Assembly: GCA_963764525.1 (NCBI GenBank)
Contig: CAVXTC010000010.1
Coordinates: forward strand, 186,001 to 250,000
DNA: 64,000 bases
Origin: DATDIC01 sp963764525
GTDB taxonomy: Bacteria > Pseudomonadota > Alphaproteobacteria > Acetobacterales > Acetobacteraceae
Direction of reading: 5' to 3'
The position numbers and the translations under genes were made by a program. The notes under the pieces were generated by a model. That model was not told the origin of the DNA and made no database searches. It saw nothing but the letters and a program-made list of their open reading frames with translations. Of the stretch, positions 53,936 through 61,891 are shown piece after piece (positions within the stretch are counted from its first letter, which is position 1; every line of letters begins with the position of its first letter).

Positions 53936-54792
53936 ACGCCGTCCCCAACAAACCCTGCGGCCTTACCCACAGCACCAGCAGGAACAACGCATACACCACC
54001 GCGTCCTGGTACACCGGCCCCAGCCAATACGCCGAAACCGACTGCACCACCCCGATCAGCAGCCCGGCAATCAGCGCTCCCGGCACGCTGCCGAACCCGC
54101 CCAGGCACACCACCACGAAGGCGATCAGCGTCAGCGACTCACCAACCGTTGGCGAGATGTAATAGAACAGCGCGATCAGCGCCCCGGCGATCCCGGTGCT
54201 CGCCGCGCCCAGCCCCCAGGCCAGCGCCTGCATCGGGTCGGGCCGTATGCCCACCAGCATCGCCGCGCCGCGGTCTTCCGCCACCGCCAGCATCCGCGCC
54301 CCCAGCATGGTGCGCGTCAGCATGATGTGCATCCCCAGCGTCAGCGCCAGCGCCACGATCCCCGCCAACACCCGCGACGCCTGCAGCCGCAAACCACCGA
54401 TCTCCAGCGTGCCACCGACCAGCGTGTCCGGCAGCGTGACGAAATTCGCCGAGAACGCCCAGAACGCTGAATAGCGCAGCAGCAAGGCGAGTCCGAAGGT
54501 GGCGAGTATCTGCGCCAGCATAGGCCCGCGCATGACCGCTCGGATCACGCCGAAATAGACTGCCACCCCCAACAGCGCGAGCGCCACCGCTGCCAGCGGC
54601 ACCGAGACCGCCGGTCCGAAATGTCCCTGAAGTCCAGGCGAAGAACGCCACGTACATCGCCAGCATGACGAAATCGCCATGGGCGAAATTCACCACGTTC
54701 ATCATCCCCCAGATCAGCGTCAGTCCGGAGGAAAACAGCGCGTACACCGCCCCCAGCAGCAGCCCGCTGGCAATGACCTGCGCCAGGATCAC
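53934..54792 (-). CDS. livH: Branched-chain amino-acid-type ABC permease (LivH), frame broken
   Basis: Permease of about 285 residues. ATG 54792 gives QVIASGLLLGAVYALFSSGLTLIWGMMNVVNFAHGDFVML, the standard LivH opening. An extra A near 54633 shifts the frame; without it FFAWLQGHFGPAVSVPLAA continues to LATFGLALLLRYSAFWAF, SPTVGESLTLIAFVVVCLGGFGSVPGALIAGLLIGV and the stop at 53934. It forms the membrane pore with LivM. Confidence 0.89.
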
Positions 54793-54839
54793 CGGGAGTC
54801 ACGATCGATAATACGGCTGCCGAAAGGATCGACGCTTTC

Positions 54840-54990
54840 GGCGTCATGCCCGCGGAAACGGGCATGCACGAGCTGCTCCGGTATTGCAAACGAGGTCGTA
54901 GAGTCCCGCTTTCGCGGGAACGACGATCGGAATGGAAGCCTCCTTTCCCTGTGGGAGGGGGCTGGGAAAGGGGGTGATCCTAACAATCTC
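54840..54990. repeat. Hairpin cluster between livK and livH
   Basis: CATGCCCG/CGGGCATG (54845-54866, 8-base arms) is followed by a REP-like TCCCGCTTTCGCGGGAACG palindrome near 54912-54932. A CCTTTCCCTGTGGGAGGGGGCTGGGAAAGG element follows near 54942. No gene lies in 54793-55010. Such hairpins between a binding-protein gene and its permease often set higher expression of the binding protein. Confidence 0.55.
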
Positions 54991-55010
54991 AATGGCCCAT
55001 GGACCGGGCC

Positions 55011-56255
55011 TTATGCCCACCCTCTGAACGGCAGCTCCAACGGCGCGGTCGCCGACGCCGCGGGCCAGACCGGCACGTAATCGGCGCCCCGAAGCTGCAC
55101 GAGCAGCGTCGAAGCCAGCTCGTTCTGCCCCTGCGCGTTGAACTTCACACCCAGATAGCCGATCATCAACTGCTCCGGCTTGAGATCGGTCGCCTTCAGC
55201 GCCGACTGGATTTTCGCCGGATCCGTTGAGCCGGCGCGGTTGATCGCATCGCACAGCACCAGAAAGCCCTCCATGCAGCGCGCCGACGTGTCGTCCATGT
55301 CGTTGCCTGTCTTGATCTTGTACATTGCGTTGACGATGTTGCTGGAGCTGCCGGTCTTGCCGATGCCGAACGCGCTGCGGTTGATGGCGCCCTGCGCGAG
55401 GTCGCCGACCGCCTTGACGAAGCTCGGGTCGGAAAATCCGGAATCGTCGCCGATCACCACCGCCGGCTTGTAAGCGAGGTTCTTCATCGTCTTGAGGAAC
55501 AGGATCGAATCCGACGTGTAGCTGATGAAGATCACCACGTCCGGGTTCGTCTGCTTCATCTGAAGCACCTCGGCGCTGACATCGGCGCTGTTGGCATTGT
55601 AGGGAATGCGGCTGGCGAGCTGCAGGTTGTGCTCCTTGAACGCGGCGATGATCGCGTCGCCGGTGGAGCTGCCGTACTCGGTGTTCTCGTTGACCACGGT
55701 CACCCGATCGACCTTCTGGCCCTTGCCGCGCAGATCCTCCAGGAACCCCGCATACGCCTTGCCGAAATCGGTGCCGATCGGGGTGGTGCGGAAGAACCAC
55801 TTGTAGCCACGTTCGGTCAGGCTCGGAGCGGCCGATTCACCCGCCACGAACGGAATGCCGTAACGCTCGGCCACCGCGCTGGAGGTCAGCGTGCAACTGG
55901 ACTGGTAGGCGCCGACCAGGGCGGCCACATGATCTTGCGTGATCAGCCGTAGCGTCTGGCTTTGCGCGGTGGCCGGATTGCCCTGGTGATCGGCCAGGCT
56001 GACCTGCACCTTGCGCCCCTCCAGGTTCGGCAGTCCGGCGGTGGGGCCGAGCGGCAGGTCCTTCAGCTCGGGATGCGCGTTGTTGACGATGTCCTGCCCG
56101 ACCTCGAGCGCCGCGCGCATCTCCATCCCCGCCGAGGCGGCGCCGCCGCTGAGCGGGTAGGTGCCACCGATCAGCACCGGGGCGTTTTCAGCGCGCGCGG
56201 CAACCGGCAACAGGAATGGCAGCAGCGTCGCCGCCCGGCGCGTGATGACAGGCAT
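55011..56255 (-). CDS. livK: Branched-chain amino-acid-type ABC substrate-binding protein
   Basis: A 414-residue periplasmic binding protein (Peripla_BP_6). The signal peptide is ITRRAATLLPFLLPVAARA, and the mature protein begins ENAPVLIGGTYPLSGGAASAG. The hinge/ligand region has VAALVGAYQSSCTLTSSAVAERYGIPFVAGES and DRVTVVNENTEYGSSTGDAIIAAF. First gene of livKHMGF. Ligands of this class range from Leu/Ile/Val to amides, urea and aromatic acids; the ligand cannot be told here. The length is slightly above the usual 370-400. Confidence 0.9.
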   Translation of the reverse strand: MPVITRRAATLLPFLLPVAARAENAPVLIGGTYPLSGGAASAGMEMRAALEVGQDIVNNAHPELKDLPLGPTAGLPNLEGRKVQVSLADHQGNPATAQSQTLRLITQDHVAALVGAYQSSCTLTSSAVAERYGIPFVAGESAAPSLTERGYKWFFRTTPIGTDFGKAYAGFLEDLRGKGQKVDRVTVVNENTEYGSSTGDAIIAAFKEHNLQLASRIPYNANSADVSAEVLQMKQTNPDVVIFISYTSDSILFLKTMKNLAYKPAVVIGDDSGFSDPSFVKAVGDLAQGAINRSAFGIGKTGSSSNIVNAMYKIKTGNDMDDTSARCMEGFLVLCDAINRAGSTDPAKIQSALKATDLKPEQLMIGYLGVKFNAQGQNELASTLLVQLRGADYVPVWPAASATAPLELPFRGWA

Positions 56256-56348
56256 CTCCGGTCCCCCCAGACTTGTTCCGCCAAACGCTAGGCGATAGGG
56301 CCCAGGCTCACAAGACGACGCTCACAAGACGACGCTCCGACGTGACGC

Positions 56349-57008
56349 TCAGGGCGCGGTTTCGTATTCCGGCAACTGCCAGTCATCCGGTTCCAGCGCG
56401 GCGGCATCATACCACGCGGCGACCAGCGGATGCGCCCGGACCGCACGGCAATACGCCCGCATTGCCTCGGAGAGTGCCGGTTGCCAGGTCAGGAATCGCG
56501 CGACGACCGGCGCGAACATGGCATCCGCGGCGCCGAACGCCGCGCCGAACAGGAATGGGCCGCCGTCCCCGAAGCGCCGCCGCGTGGCGTCCCAGATCGC
56601 CTCGATCCTGGCGATGTCGGCAAGTGCGTCCGGCGTGCCTCCACGGCCGGCGAAGTTCGCGCCGAGATTCATCCACATCGACTGGCGGAGCGCGGCAAAG
56701 CCGGCGTGCATCTCCGCCACGATGGCGCGCGCGTGCGCCCGCGCAATCCGTTCGTCGGGCCAGAGCGGGGCGCGCTCGGCACAATATTCAAGAATGGCGG
56801 TCGATTCCCAGACCCTGGCGCCGTCATGCTCCAGGTACGGCACCAGCCCGTTCGGCGACACCGTGGCGATGGCCGCCGTGGGTCGCGTCGGCGTGAACGG
56901 GATCAGCACCTCCTCCACGTCCAGTCCGGCCAGACGGACGCCGAGCCAGCCGCGGAGCGACCAGGACGAATAGCGACGGTTGCCGATGTAAAGTCGCCCC
57001 TCCGGCAT
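56349..57008 (-). CDS. Glutathione S-transferase family protein
   Basis: A 219-residue GST. The thioredoxin-like N-domain is LYIGNRRYSSWSLRGWLGVRLAGLDVEEVLI with the catalytic Ser region SSWS. The cis-Pro/Glu-Ser site is GLVPYLEHDGARVWESTAILEYCAE. The all-helical C-domain includes FLFGAAFGAADAMFAPVVARF. CAGGAGCGG precedes ATG 57008. Some GSTs act as maleylpyruvate isomerase in gentisate breakdown, but this one is 40 kb from the gentisate operon and its sequence does not require that role. Confidence 0.87.
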   Translation of the reverse strand: MPEGRLYIGNRRYSSWSLRGWLGVRLAGLDVEEVLIPFTPTRPTAAIATVSPNGLVPYLEHDGARVWESTAILEYCAERAPLWPDERIARAHARAIVAEMHAGFAALRQSMWMNLGANFAGRGGTPDALADIARIEAIWDATRRRFGDGGPFLFGAAFGAADAMFAPVVARFLTWQPALSEAMRAYCRAVRAHPLVAAWYDAAALEPDDWQLPEYETAP

Positions 57009-57204
57009 GGACCGCTCCTGGAAAAACTGATCGGCGGCATCCTGGCATGGGGGCTTTCGATCAACCAGCCGGAATAATCGCCGTGAGCCGACCAGACCGC
57101 CCCGCCGGTGTTCAGTCGGCTCACACTTTTTGTACGCTGGATAGCGTGGCGCGCCATGACGCCGGTCCTCGCGTTGCAGGACAGCTACCCACCAGCAAGG
57201 CCGA

Positions 57205-57425
57205 GACCGCTGGACTGTACCTTGCCGGGCGGACTGGGCGAAGACCTGATCACCCGAGGCGGATCGGTACCGGTCATCCTGATGTCCGGGAACCCGGAAA
57301 TGGCGGACAAGTCCCCCAGGAACCGCCCGTTCGTGCTCAAGCCATTCGCGCTCTCTGCGTCGATCAAGGCGGTGAACGCGTCGATCGGCGCGGATATCCA
57401 AGGGCTGAACGGCGCTAACGCGCGA
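57205..57425 (+). pseudogene. Truncated response-regulator receiver fragment
   Basis: LDCTLPGGLGEDLITRGG, VPVILMSGNPEMADKSPRNRPFVLKPFALSASIKAV aligns along its whole length with the C-terminal two-thirds of the intact receiver at 59148-59549 (LDCVLPGG, IPVVLMSGDAGQM, PYLLKPFSIAALIDAI). The first ~45 residues, including the acidic pocket, are missing. The two copies lie on either side of the phage-type switch. Confidence 0.72.
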
Positions 57426-57429
57426 TTCC

Positions 57430-57479
57430 GTGCCATTGCCGGCTTGTGCCATTGCCGGTGCTTGTGCCATTGCCGGTGA
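57430..57479. repeat. Short tandem repeat
   Basis: Three consecutive units of GTGCCATTGCCGG with 3-5-base spacers (TGCTT-like) directly downstream of the receiver fragment. Confidence 0.6.
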
Positions 57480-57821
57480 GAGATTCCCGGGCCGGCGCGC
57501 GGAACCGCGACGTGTCTCATGAGTTTCTTACCACAGAATCACAGCTTGGTTAGGTCGCCATGCCCGATCGTTTTGCGGATTGCTGCGTGATCAGCCAGGC
57601 AGGGCGACAGTCCTTGAGACCGGCCGGTGGGGAGTGAAGGTGATCGGATGGTGAAGTACCGACTTTTCGACCCGGTTATTGCGCCCATTGCGAATAAAGG
57701 CACCGCGACGTGCACTTTGTTGCTCATCCGGTGATTGCCGGAACGTGCTTCTTTTCTCATCCCACCTGGGCACGCCGTTCCTGCACCACGGCGGCCCGCT
57801 TGCAAATCCGGCGGACTTCGT
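57480..57821. other. Gap without recognisable gene
   Basis: Between the tandem repeat and the Ner-like gene. A minus-strand frame (57859 to 57539) has a stretch NKVHVAVPLFAMGAITG but no family match I can support. Possible prophage debris. Confidence 0.3.
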
Positions 57822-58085
57822 TCATTTCCTCGGGCGACCAACCGGCTCGCCACCGACATCGTATCGGGTTGGCCATATCCGTTGCGGCGGGATGCCGAGT
57901 TCGTGTGCGATAATCGCCTCCATCGCCGGCCAGGATCGCTTCAGCGCCTTGCCGGCCGCAGTCGGATGGTAGCCGTGCGCGGTCGACAGGCCGGCGAGCG
58001 TGCGTCCGCGCTTTTTCAATGCCGCGAGGACGTCGGCGGGATGCCAGTCGAAAGGACCTGAGGACGTGTTGTTCGGATTACTCAT
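57822..58085 (-). CDS. Ner-like (phage Mu type) helix-turn-helix protein
   Basis: An 87-residue DNA-binding protein of the Ner/Nlp/SfsB group. FDWHPADVLAALKKRGRTLAGLSTAHGYHPTAAGKALKRSWPAMEAIIAHELGIPPQRIWPTRY matches that family's pattern of an N-terminal W-H-P-A-D-I-x-A-x-L-x-x-x-G and the C-terminal IIAxALGxxPxxIWPxRY. In Mu, Ner silences the early and repressor promoters. It is divergent from an S24-type repressor across a 144-base spacer, the layout of a transposable-phage immunity region. Confidence 0.85.
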   Translation of the reverse strand: MSNPNNTSSGPFDWHPADVLAALKKRGRTLAGLSTAHGYHPTAAGKALKRSWPAMEAIIAHELGIPPQRIWPTRYDVGGEPVGRPRK

Positions 58086-58088
58086 GGC

Positions 58089-58150
58089 GTTCGTTAAATT
58101 CTCTTTACAGAACCCTATCGGAAAGGTTGGTGTCCTCACACCTAACGAAC
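58089..58150. promoter_or_regulatory. Operator candidates of the Ner/repressor switch
   Basis: In the divergent spacer, GTTCGTTA (58089-58096) and its exact complement TAACGAAC (58143-58150) face each other. Between them GGTGT-CCTC-ACACC (58129-58142) is a perfect 5-base palindrome. This fits binding sites for Ner and/or the S24 repressor. Confidence 0.55.
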
Positions 58151-58229
58151 AGGCTGTCGCAGGAACCTGTCCGGAAAGTGTCGGCAATTTGGACTGCCGG
58201 CCGACCAATGTCACGCCCCGGCGATAAAC

Positions 58230-58988
58230 ATGTCGCGTCCCAGGGAGACCGCGCGCAAAGCGCCCGAGCGATCCGAACGCGGGGCTGATCGACCGGCGTT
58301 TGTTGGCCGCCTGCAAACCATTCTGCGGCATTGGCCAAGCGCCGACCGCCTCGCCCGGGCCGTCGGCGTGTCGCCGTCGGCATTCCGCAAATGGCTCCGC
58401 GGCGAAGCGGAGCCGAGCCGAGAACGTTTGGTGGCGCTGGCCGATGCCGCCGGTGTCGGGGTCGCCTGGCTCGCCAAGGGCGACGGGCCAGAGCCGATAT
58501 TCGCCGAGCTTGCCGGATCAACGGGGCCCCAGACCGCGAGTTCGCGGAACGATACCGGGATCAACCCGCGCCTGTTCGTGTTGCTGCCCAAGCGCCCCGA
58601 GGCGGCGGCGGCTGGCAGCGGAACGCCGCCGCCACCCTCGCCCCTGAGCGAGTTCATCGCCTTCGGCCATGCCTGGCTCCGCACAACTCTCGGGTTGGAG
58701 CCGGAAGACCTGCTGCTGGAGAGCGCGGTGGGCAAATCGATGCAGCCCACGATCCGCGATAATGACCTGTTGCTGGTCGATACCACCGACCGCAAGCTGC
58801 GCGAGTTCGGCATCTATGTGCTGGAGTACCAGGGCGAGCGGTTGGTCAAGCGGGTGCAGCGCAAGCTGGACGGCAGCCTGATCCTGATCAGCGACAACGC
58901 CATCTACGAGACCGAGCGGATACCCGGCGAGCGGGTCAATGACGTGACCGTGCTCGGCCGCGCGGTCTGGAGCGGCGGCCGGATATAG
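58230..58988 (+). CDS. Phage-type repressor: HTH plus S24 (LexA/CI-like) peptidase domain
   Basis: A 252-residue protein. The HTH is SADRLARAVGVSPSAFRKWLRGEAEPSRERLVALADAAGV, followed by a Pro-rich linker and the S24 domain. The catalytic Ser is in VGKSMQPTIRDNDLLLVDTTD and the Lys in GERLVKRVQRKLDG. Autocleavage of such repressors is triggered by RecA filaments, but an Ala-Gly or Cys-Gly cleavage site is not obvious in the linker. C-type repressor of a transposable prophage. No structural phage genes are near, so the switch is orphaned. Confidence 0.85.
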   Translation: MSRPRETARKAPERSERGADRPAFVGRLQTILRHWPSADRLARAVGVSPSAFRKWLRGEAEPSRERLVALADAAGVGVAWLAKGDGPEPIFAELAGSTGPQTASSRNDTGINPRLFVLLPKRPEAAAAGSGTPPPPSPLSEFIAFGHAWLRTTLGLEPEDLLLESAVGKSMQPTIRDNDLLLVDTTDRKLREFGIYVLEYQGERLVKRVQRKLDGSLILISDNAIYETERIPGERVNDVTVLGRAVWSGGRI

Positions 58989-59147
58989 CAACCCACGCCT
59001 GGTACGGAGCCGATCACCGAGCGATGATTTCACGCGATCGGTACCGGCGAATGGCGCCAATCCTGTTATAGGCATCGCAACTTTTTAGGCGTCGCACGCC
59101 CTCGGCAGGTGCCGATGGGCCGCGCGGCACGGAGCGCGCGGGCAAAA

Positions 59148-59549
59148 ATGGCCAGGACACTTCGCATTCTTGTGGTCGAGGATCAGGCACTGATCGCCGG
59201 ACTGATCGCAGACGCACTTACCGGCGAGTATGACGCGGTGTGCGCCCCGACCGTGCCGGAGGCGCTGGAACAGCTCATGACCGGGGGCATCGATCTGGTC
59301 CTGCTCGATTGCGTGTTGCCGGGCGGAACCATGTGGCAGGTGGAGCTTGAGGCCGATCGCCTCGGCATCCCCGTGGTGCTCATGAGCGGCGATGCCGGAC
59401 AAATGCGGGAGATCACCGGTGGACCGCGACCGTATCTTTTGAAACCATTCTCGATCGCAGCGCTGATCGACGCCATAGATGCCGCAATGGGCGTCGATGT
59501 GGCGGTCGAGCCGGCCCGAACCGGCCCCGCGAAGAGTGATCCCGGCTGA
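59148..59549 (+). CDS. Single-domain response regulator
   Basis: A 133-residue receiver. ILVVEDQALIAGLIADAL carries the acidic pair, the phospho-Asp is in DLVLLDCVLPGG, the Ser switch in IPVVLMSGDAG and the conserved Lys in PYLLKPFSIAALIDAI. There is no output domain, so it probably works in a phosphorelay or as a CheY-like modulator. ATG 59148 is preferred over 59109/59115 because the receiver starts immediately. A truncated paralogue is at 57205-57425. Confidence 0.85.
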   Translation: MARTLRILVVEDQALIAGLIADALTGEYDAVCAPTVPEALEQLMTGGIDLVLLDCVLPGGTMWQVELEADRLGIPVVLMSGDAGQMREITGGPRPYLLKPFSIAALIDAIDAAMGVDVAVEPARTGPAKSDPG

Positions 59550-59589
59550 CGTGCTCACCACGCCGGACTTCTTGAAGCCTCGGGCCCGA

Positions 59590-59745
59590 CGTTCGATGTC
59601 CAGTCGCGGGCGTTCTTGTAGCTGACCACCACGCCACGCGCAGCCAGGATCAGCTCGATGTCACGCAGGCTCAGGCCGAAAATAGTGATAGAGCCATACC
59701 ACGTGCTGGATCAACTCGGCAGGGTAGCGAAAGCCGCGGTAGCGA
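59590..59745 (-). mobile_element. IS6-family transposase fragment
   Basis: RYRGFRYPAELIQHVVWLYHYF followed, one frame over, by GLSLRDIELILAARGVVVSYKN is the N-terminal zinc/HTH part of an IS6/IS26-type transposase. The DDE domain is absent, and the frame breaks between the two pieces (near 59677). Confidence 0.75.
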
Positions 59746-59748
59746 GGT

Positions 59749-60462
59749 TCACCATGCCCGCCAGGCTGCCATGACCCATACGGGCACGCCAACCTGACAA
59801 TGCCGGACCGCGTGTTTGCATCCGTTTTGAGGCCGCGATGCACGGAACTCGATTTTGATCCAACCCCTCATGACCTGGCTGGTCGCGAAGTCTCGACCAA
59901 GCCGGTGCCGCCCCCCGGCGGGCCGGTCTTTTTGTGTCCCTCCGGGCGCCTGTATCTTCGAGAGGCGCGGCATCCTGAATGAACGGACGTGTCGCGAGGC
60001 GACAACCTCCAGCCTTTTCCGTGGTGCCTTTGCCCAGCGCAAGTAGTCGCGCAAGCGGTTGCACCACTGCACCGCGCTCGCCCAACACTGCCCGAAGCGG
60101 CTGCCTGGCAGGGCCAAAGCGCGATGGGTTTCGCCGACGAGGTCAAGGTCGGGCACTATAGGCGAGCTGCGCTGGAGCGATAGAACCGGCCAATCCTCCC
60201 ACAACCAAACGCATGAACGACAATTGCCGTCGCAGGCGTTAACGGCCTCGATTGGCGCGGAGCAGCCGGAAAGTCCATCACTGACCGCATAGGGCCCGAA
60301 TTCTTCCGTCAAGGCGCGTTCCGCGTGGGCTGGGACCGCCCCCGGACCCTGCCTGGCCAGTTCCAGAAGCATTGAAATGGCGGGACGTCGAACCTTAGGA
60401 TCGTCGCTTTGAAGCGCGCGAACTGCCGCGAGATAGTTGACGAAATCCTTGTCAGTCGACAT
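59749..60462 (-). CDS. Hypothetical protein, 3' half doubtful
   Basis: A 237-residue frame. The first ~100 residues look like a real protein (DKDFVNYLAAVRALQSDDPKVRRPAISMLLELA, then NACDGNCRSCVWLWEDWPVL with three cysteines). The second half is Arg/Ser-rich and unlike coding sequence, so the gene probably ends earlier through a frame break or fusion with the IS6 remnant. No family recognised. Confidence 0.35.
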   Translation of the reverse strand: MSTDKDFVNYLAAVRALQSDDPKVRRPAISMLLELARQGPGAVPAHAERALTEEFGPYAVSDGLSGCSAPIEAVNACDGNCRSCVWLWEDWPVLSLQRSSPIVPDLDLVGETHRALALPGSRFGQCWASAVQWCNRLRDYLRWAKAPRKRLEVVASRHVRSFRMPRLSKIQAPGGTQKDRPAGGRHRLGRDFATSQVMRGWIKIEFRASRPQNGCKHAVRHCQVGVPVWVMAAWRAW

Positions 60463-60859
60463 CGAGCCGCGCCCAGATCACGGAGCAAGAAAAAGATGCT
60501 GCTTCCGGCGGTCAGAGGGTATTCACGTCATTGTGAGCACTTGTTCAAATCGTGCGAGTGGAGCTCTCGACCGCCCGAACCTCGGGTCAGCGGTGGCGAG
60601 TACCCAGATGGCGATGCCGAAAGTCTCGCGTGTTTGGCCCGTAACTCCGAAGGTCGGACATCCTCAACGAGCGCGAGATAGTTCGTGGTCGAACCGATAA
60701 ACGTTTCGGATATTTCTATTTGACGAGCCGTGGCATCGCTCGCATAAGCGGGAACACGCGAATCCAGCAGCGGTTTTTTCCGCGCCGCTCTCAACACCAA
60801 AATCGTGCGTGACTAAGGCGAGAGCGATCTTCGTCTCCGCGACAGGAAAGGACGAGCCT
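60463..60859. other. Gap with uncertain short frame
   Basis: A minus-strand frame 60800-60528 (90 residues, LLDSRVPAYASDATARQIEI) could be a small gene upstream of the hypothetical at 60462 but has no supporting ribosome site or family match. The plus strand holds the acyltransferase leader with AGGACG. Confidence 0.3.
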
Positions 60860-61543
60860 ATGGAGGTGAACCGCAGCCCCTACGCGAGCGGTGTCGCACA
60901 TGATTGTCTCAAAACAGAAATAGTAGACAGCTCCAGATCGTTAACCGAGGTATTCCGCTCGAGATACCAGGTATACTGCTTAGAACGTCGTTTCGAGCCA
61001 GGCCGGGACGGGCTGGAAACCGATGCGTTCGATGCCATGTCACGGCATGTCGTGCTACGACACCGCCTTACGGGGCAGGCGATCGGCACCGTTCGCCTCG
61101 TCATTCCGCGCCTCGGTGGGCCTGGAGCAGAGCTGCCGATGGAACAGGTCGTCAAACTGGCGCGCCTGCGCACGCTGCCGCGCCCGAACATTGCCGAGGT
61201 GTCGCGTTTCGCGCTGTCCAACGAACTGCGTGCGATGAACGCCTTGTCCGGCAGCTTTGCGAGGCTAGCCCTCATTCGTGGCATTGTTCAACTCAGCGGC
61301 TACATGAGACTGACACATTGGTGCGCCTTGATGGAGCCCAAATTGTTGCGGCTGCTGAGAACCTCCGGCATCCACTTTATGCCGATGGCCGGGTTAGTCG
61401 AGCACCATGGCCTTCGCCAACCTTCTATCATTTGCCTCAGCGACATGCTGGAGAGAATGCGGCACGAAAAGCCTGCCGTATGGGATTTCATCACCGGTGG
61501 GACTATCCTCTGGCGAGAGAAGCTGGTGATCGACGCCGCATAG
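60860..61543 (+). CDS. PEP-CTERM/exosortase-associated acyltransferase (LuxI/FeeM-like fold)
   Basis: A 227-residue GNAT-fold acyltransferase: LTEVFRSRYQVYCLERRFEP, then DGLETDAFDAMSRHVVLRHRLTGQAIGTVRLVIP and IAEVSRFALSNELR. This order and RYQVYC-E are the signature of the exosortase-system acyltransferases, relatives of N-acyl amino acid synthases and autoinducer synthases. It likely transfers an acyl chain to an amino acid. No exosortase or PEP-CTERM genes are adjacent, so it is an orphan here. ATG 60860 with AAGGACG upstream; 60809 GTG is an alternative. The 273 bases after it show no gene. Confidence 0.8.
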   Translation: MEVNRSPYASGVAHDCLKTEIVDSSRSLTEVFRSRYQVYCLERRFEPGRDGLETDAFDAMSRHVVLRHRLTGQAIGTVRLVIPRLGGPGAELPMEQVVKLARLRTLPRPNIAEVSRFALSNELRAMNALSGSFARLALIRGIVQLSGYMRLTHWCALMEPKLLRLLRTSGIHFMPMAGLVEHHGLRQPSIICLSDMLERMRHEKPAVWDFITGGTILWREKLVIDAA

Positions 61544-61816
61544 CCGCATGAGCCCAAGGTCGACACCCGGAATCGGTGCAACAATCTGGCCAAGGGGCAG
61601 CATGATCCGCCGCCGGACGGAGGTCGCGCCTTCCATTACGTGATCGACAGCATCCACAAGCATCCACATAGGTCAACTTCATCTCTTCGCCCGTGTCAGG
61701 CGAGACGAACGCATTCTTTGTTCGCGTGTCCCGTCAACGTCCTGTCACGGAGGGGACGAGGAACCTTCCGTAGCTCGGCTGAGGGCCTGAAGTCCTGGTA
61801 GTTCAGCAGCTTAGGA

Positions 61817-61891
61817 TGGTAGCGGCGGGCGGATTTGAACCACCGACCAAGGGATTATGATTCCCCTGCTCTACCGCTGAGCTACGCCGCC
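61817..61891 (-). tRNA. tRNA-Met (anticodon CAT)
   Basis: 75 nt including an encoded CCA. The acceptor arm GGCGGCG pairs with CGCCGCT (one G-T). The D-arm is GCTCAGCGGTAGAGC, and the anticodon loop ATCATAA lies between GGGGA and TCCCT. The T-arm is GGTGGTTCAAATCCGCC, leaving a short variable loop. The first acceptor pair is G-T, not the mismatch of an initiator, so it is the elongator Met tRNA or a CAU-tRNA modified to read Ile. Its 5' 21 bases overlap the end of mnmA. Confidence 0.93.

Noticed and set aside
56349..57008. GST as the maleylpyruvate isomerase of the gentisate pathway
   Set aside because: Forty kb away, no zeta-class SSCxWRVR-type motif that I can see; kept as a generic GST.
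57430..57479. Possible CRISPR-like array
   Set aside because: Only three short units with tiny spacers; it is a simple tandem repeat. No CRISPR array or cas gene is seen anywhere in the window.
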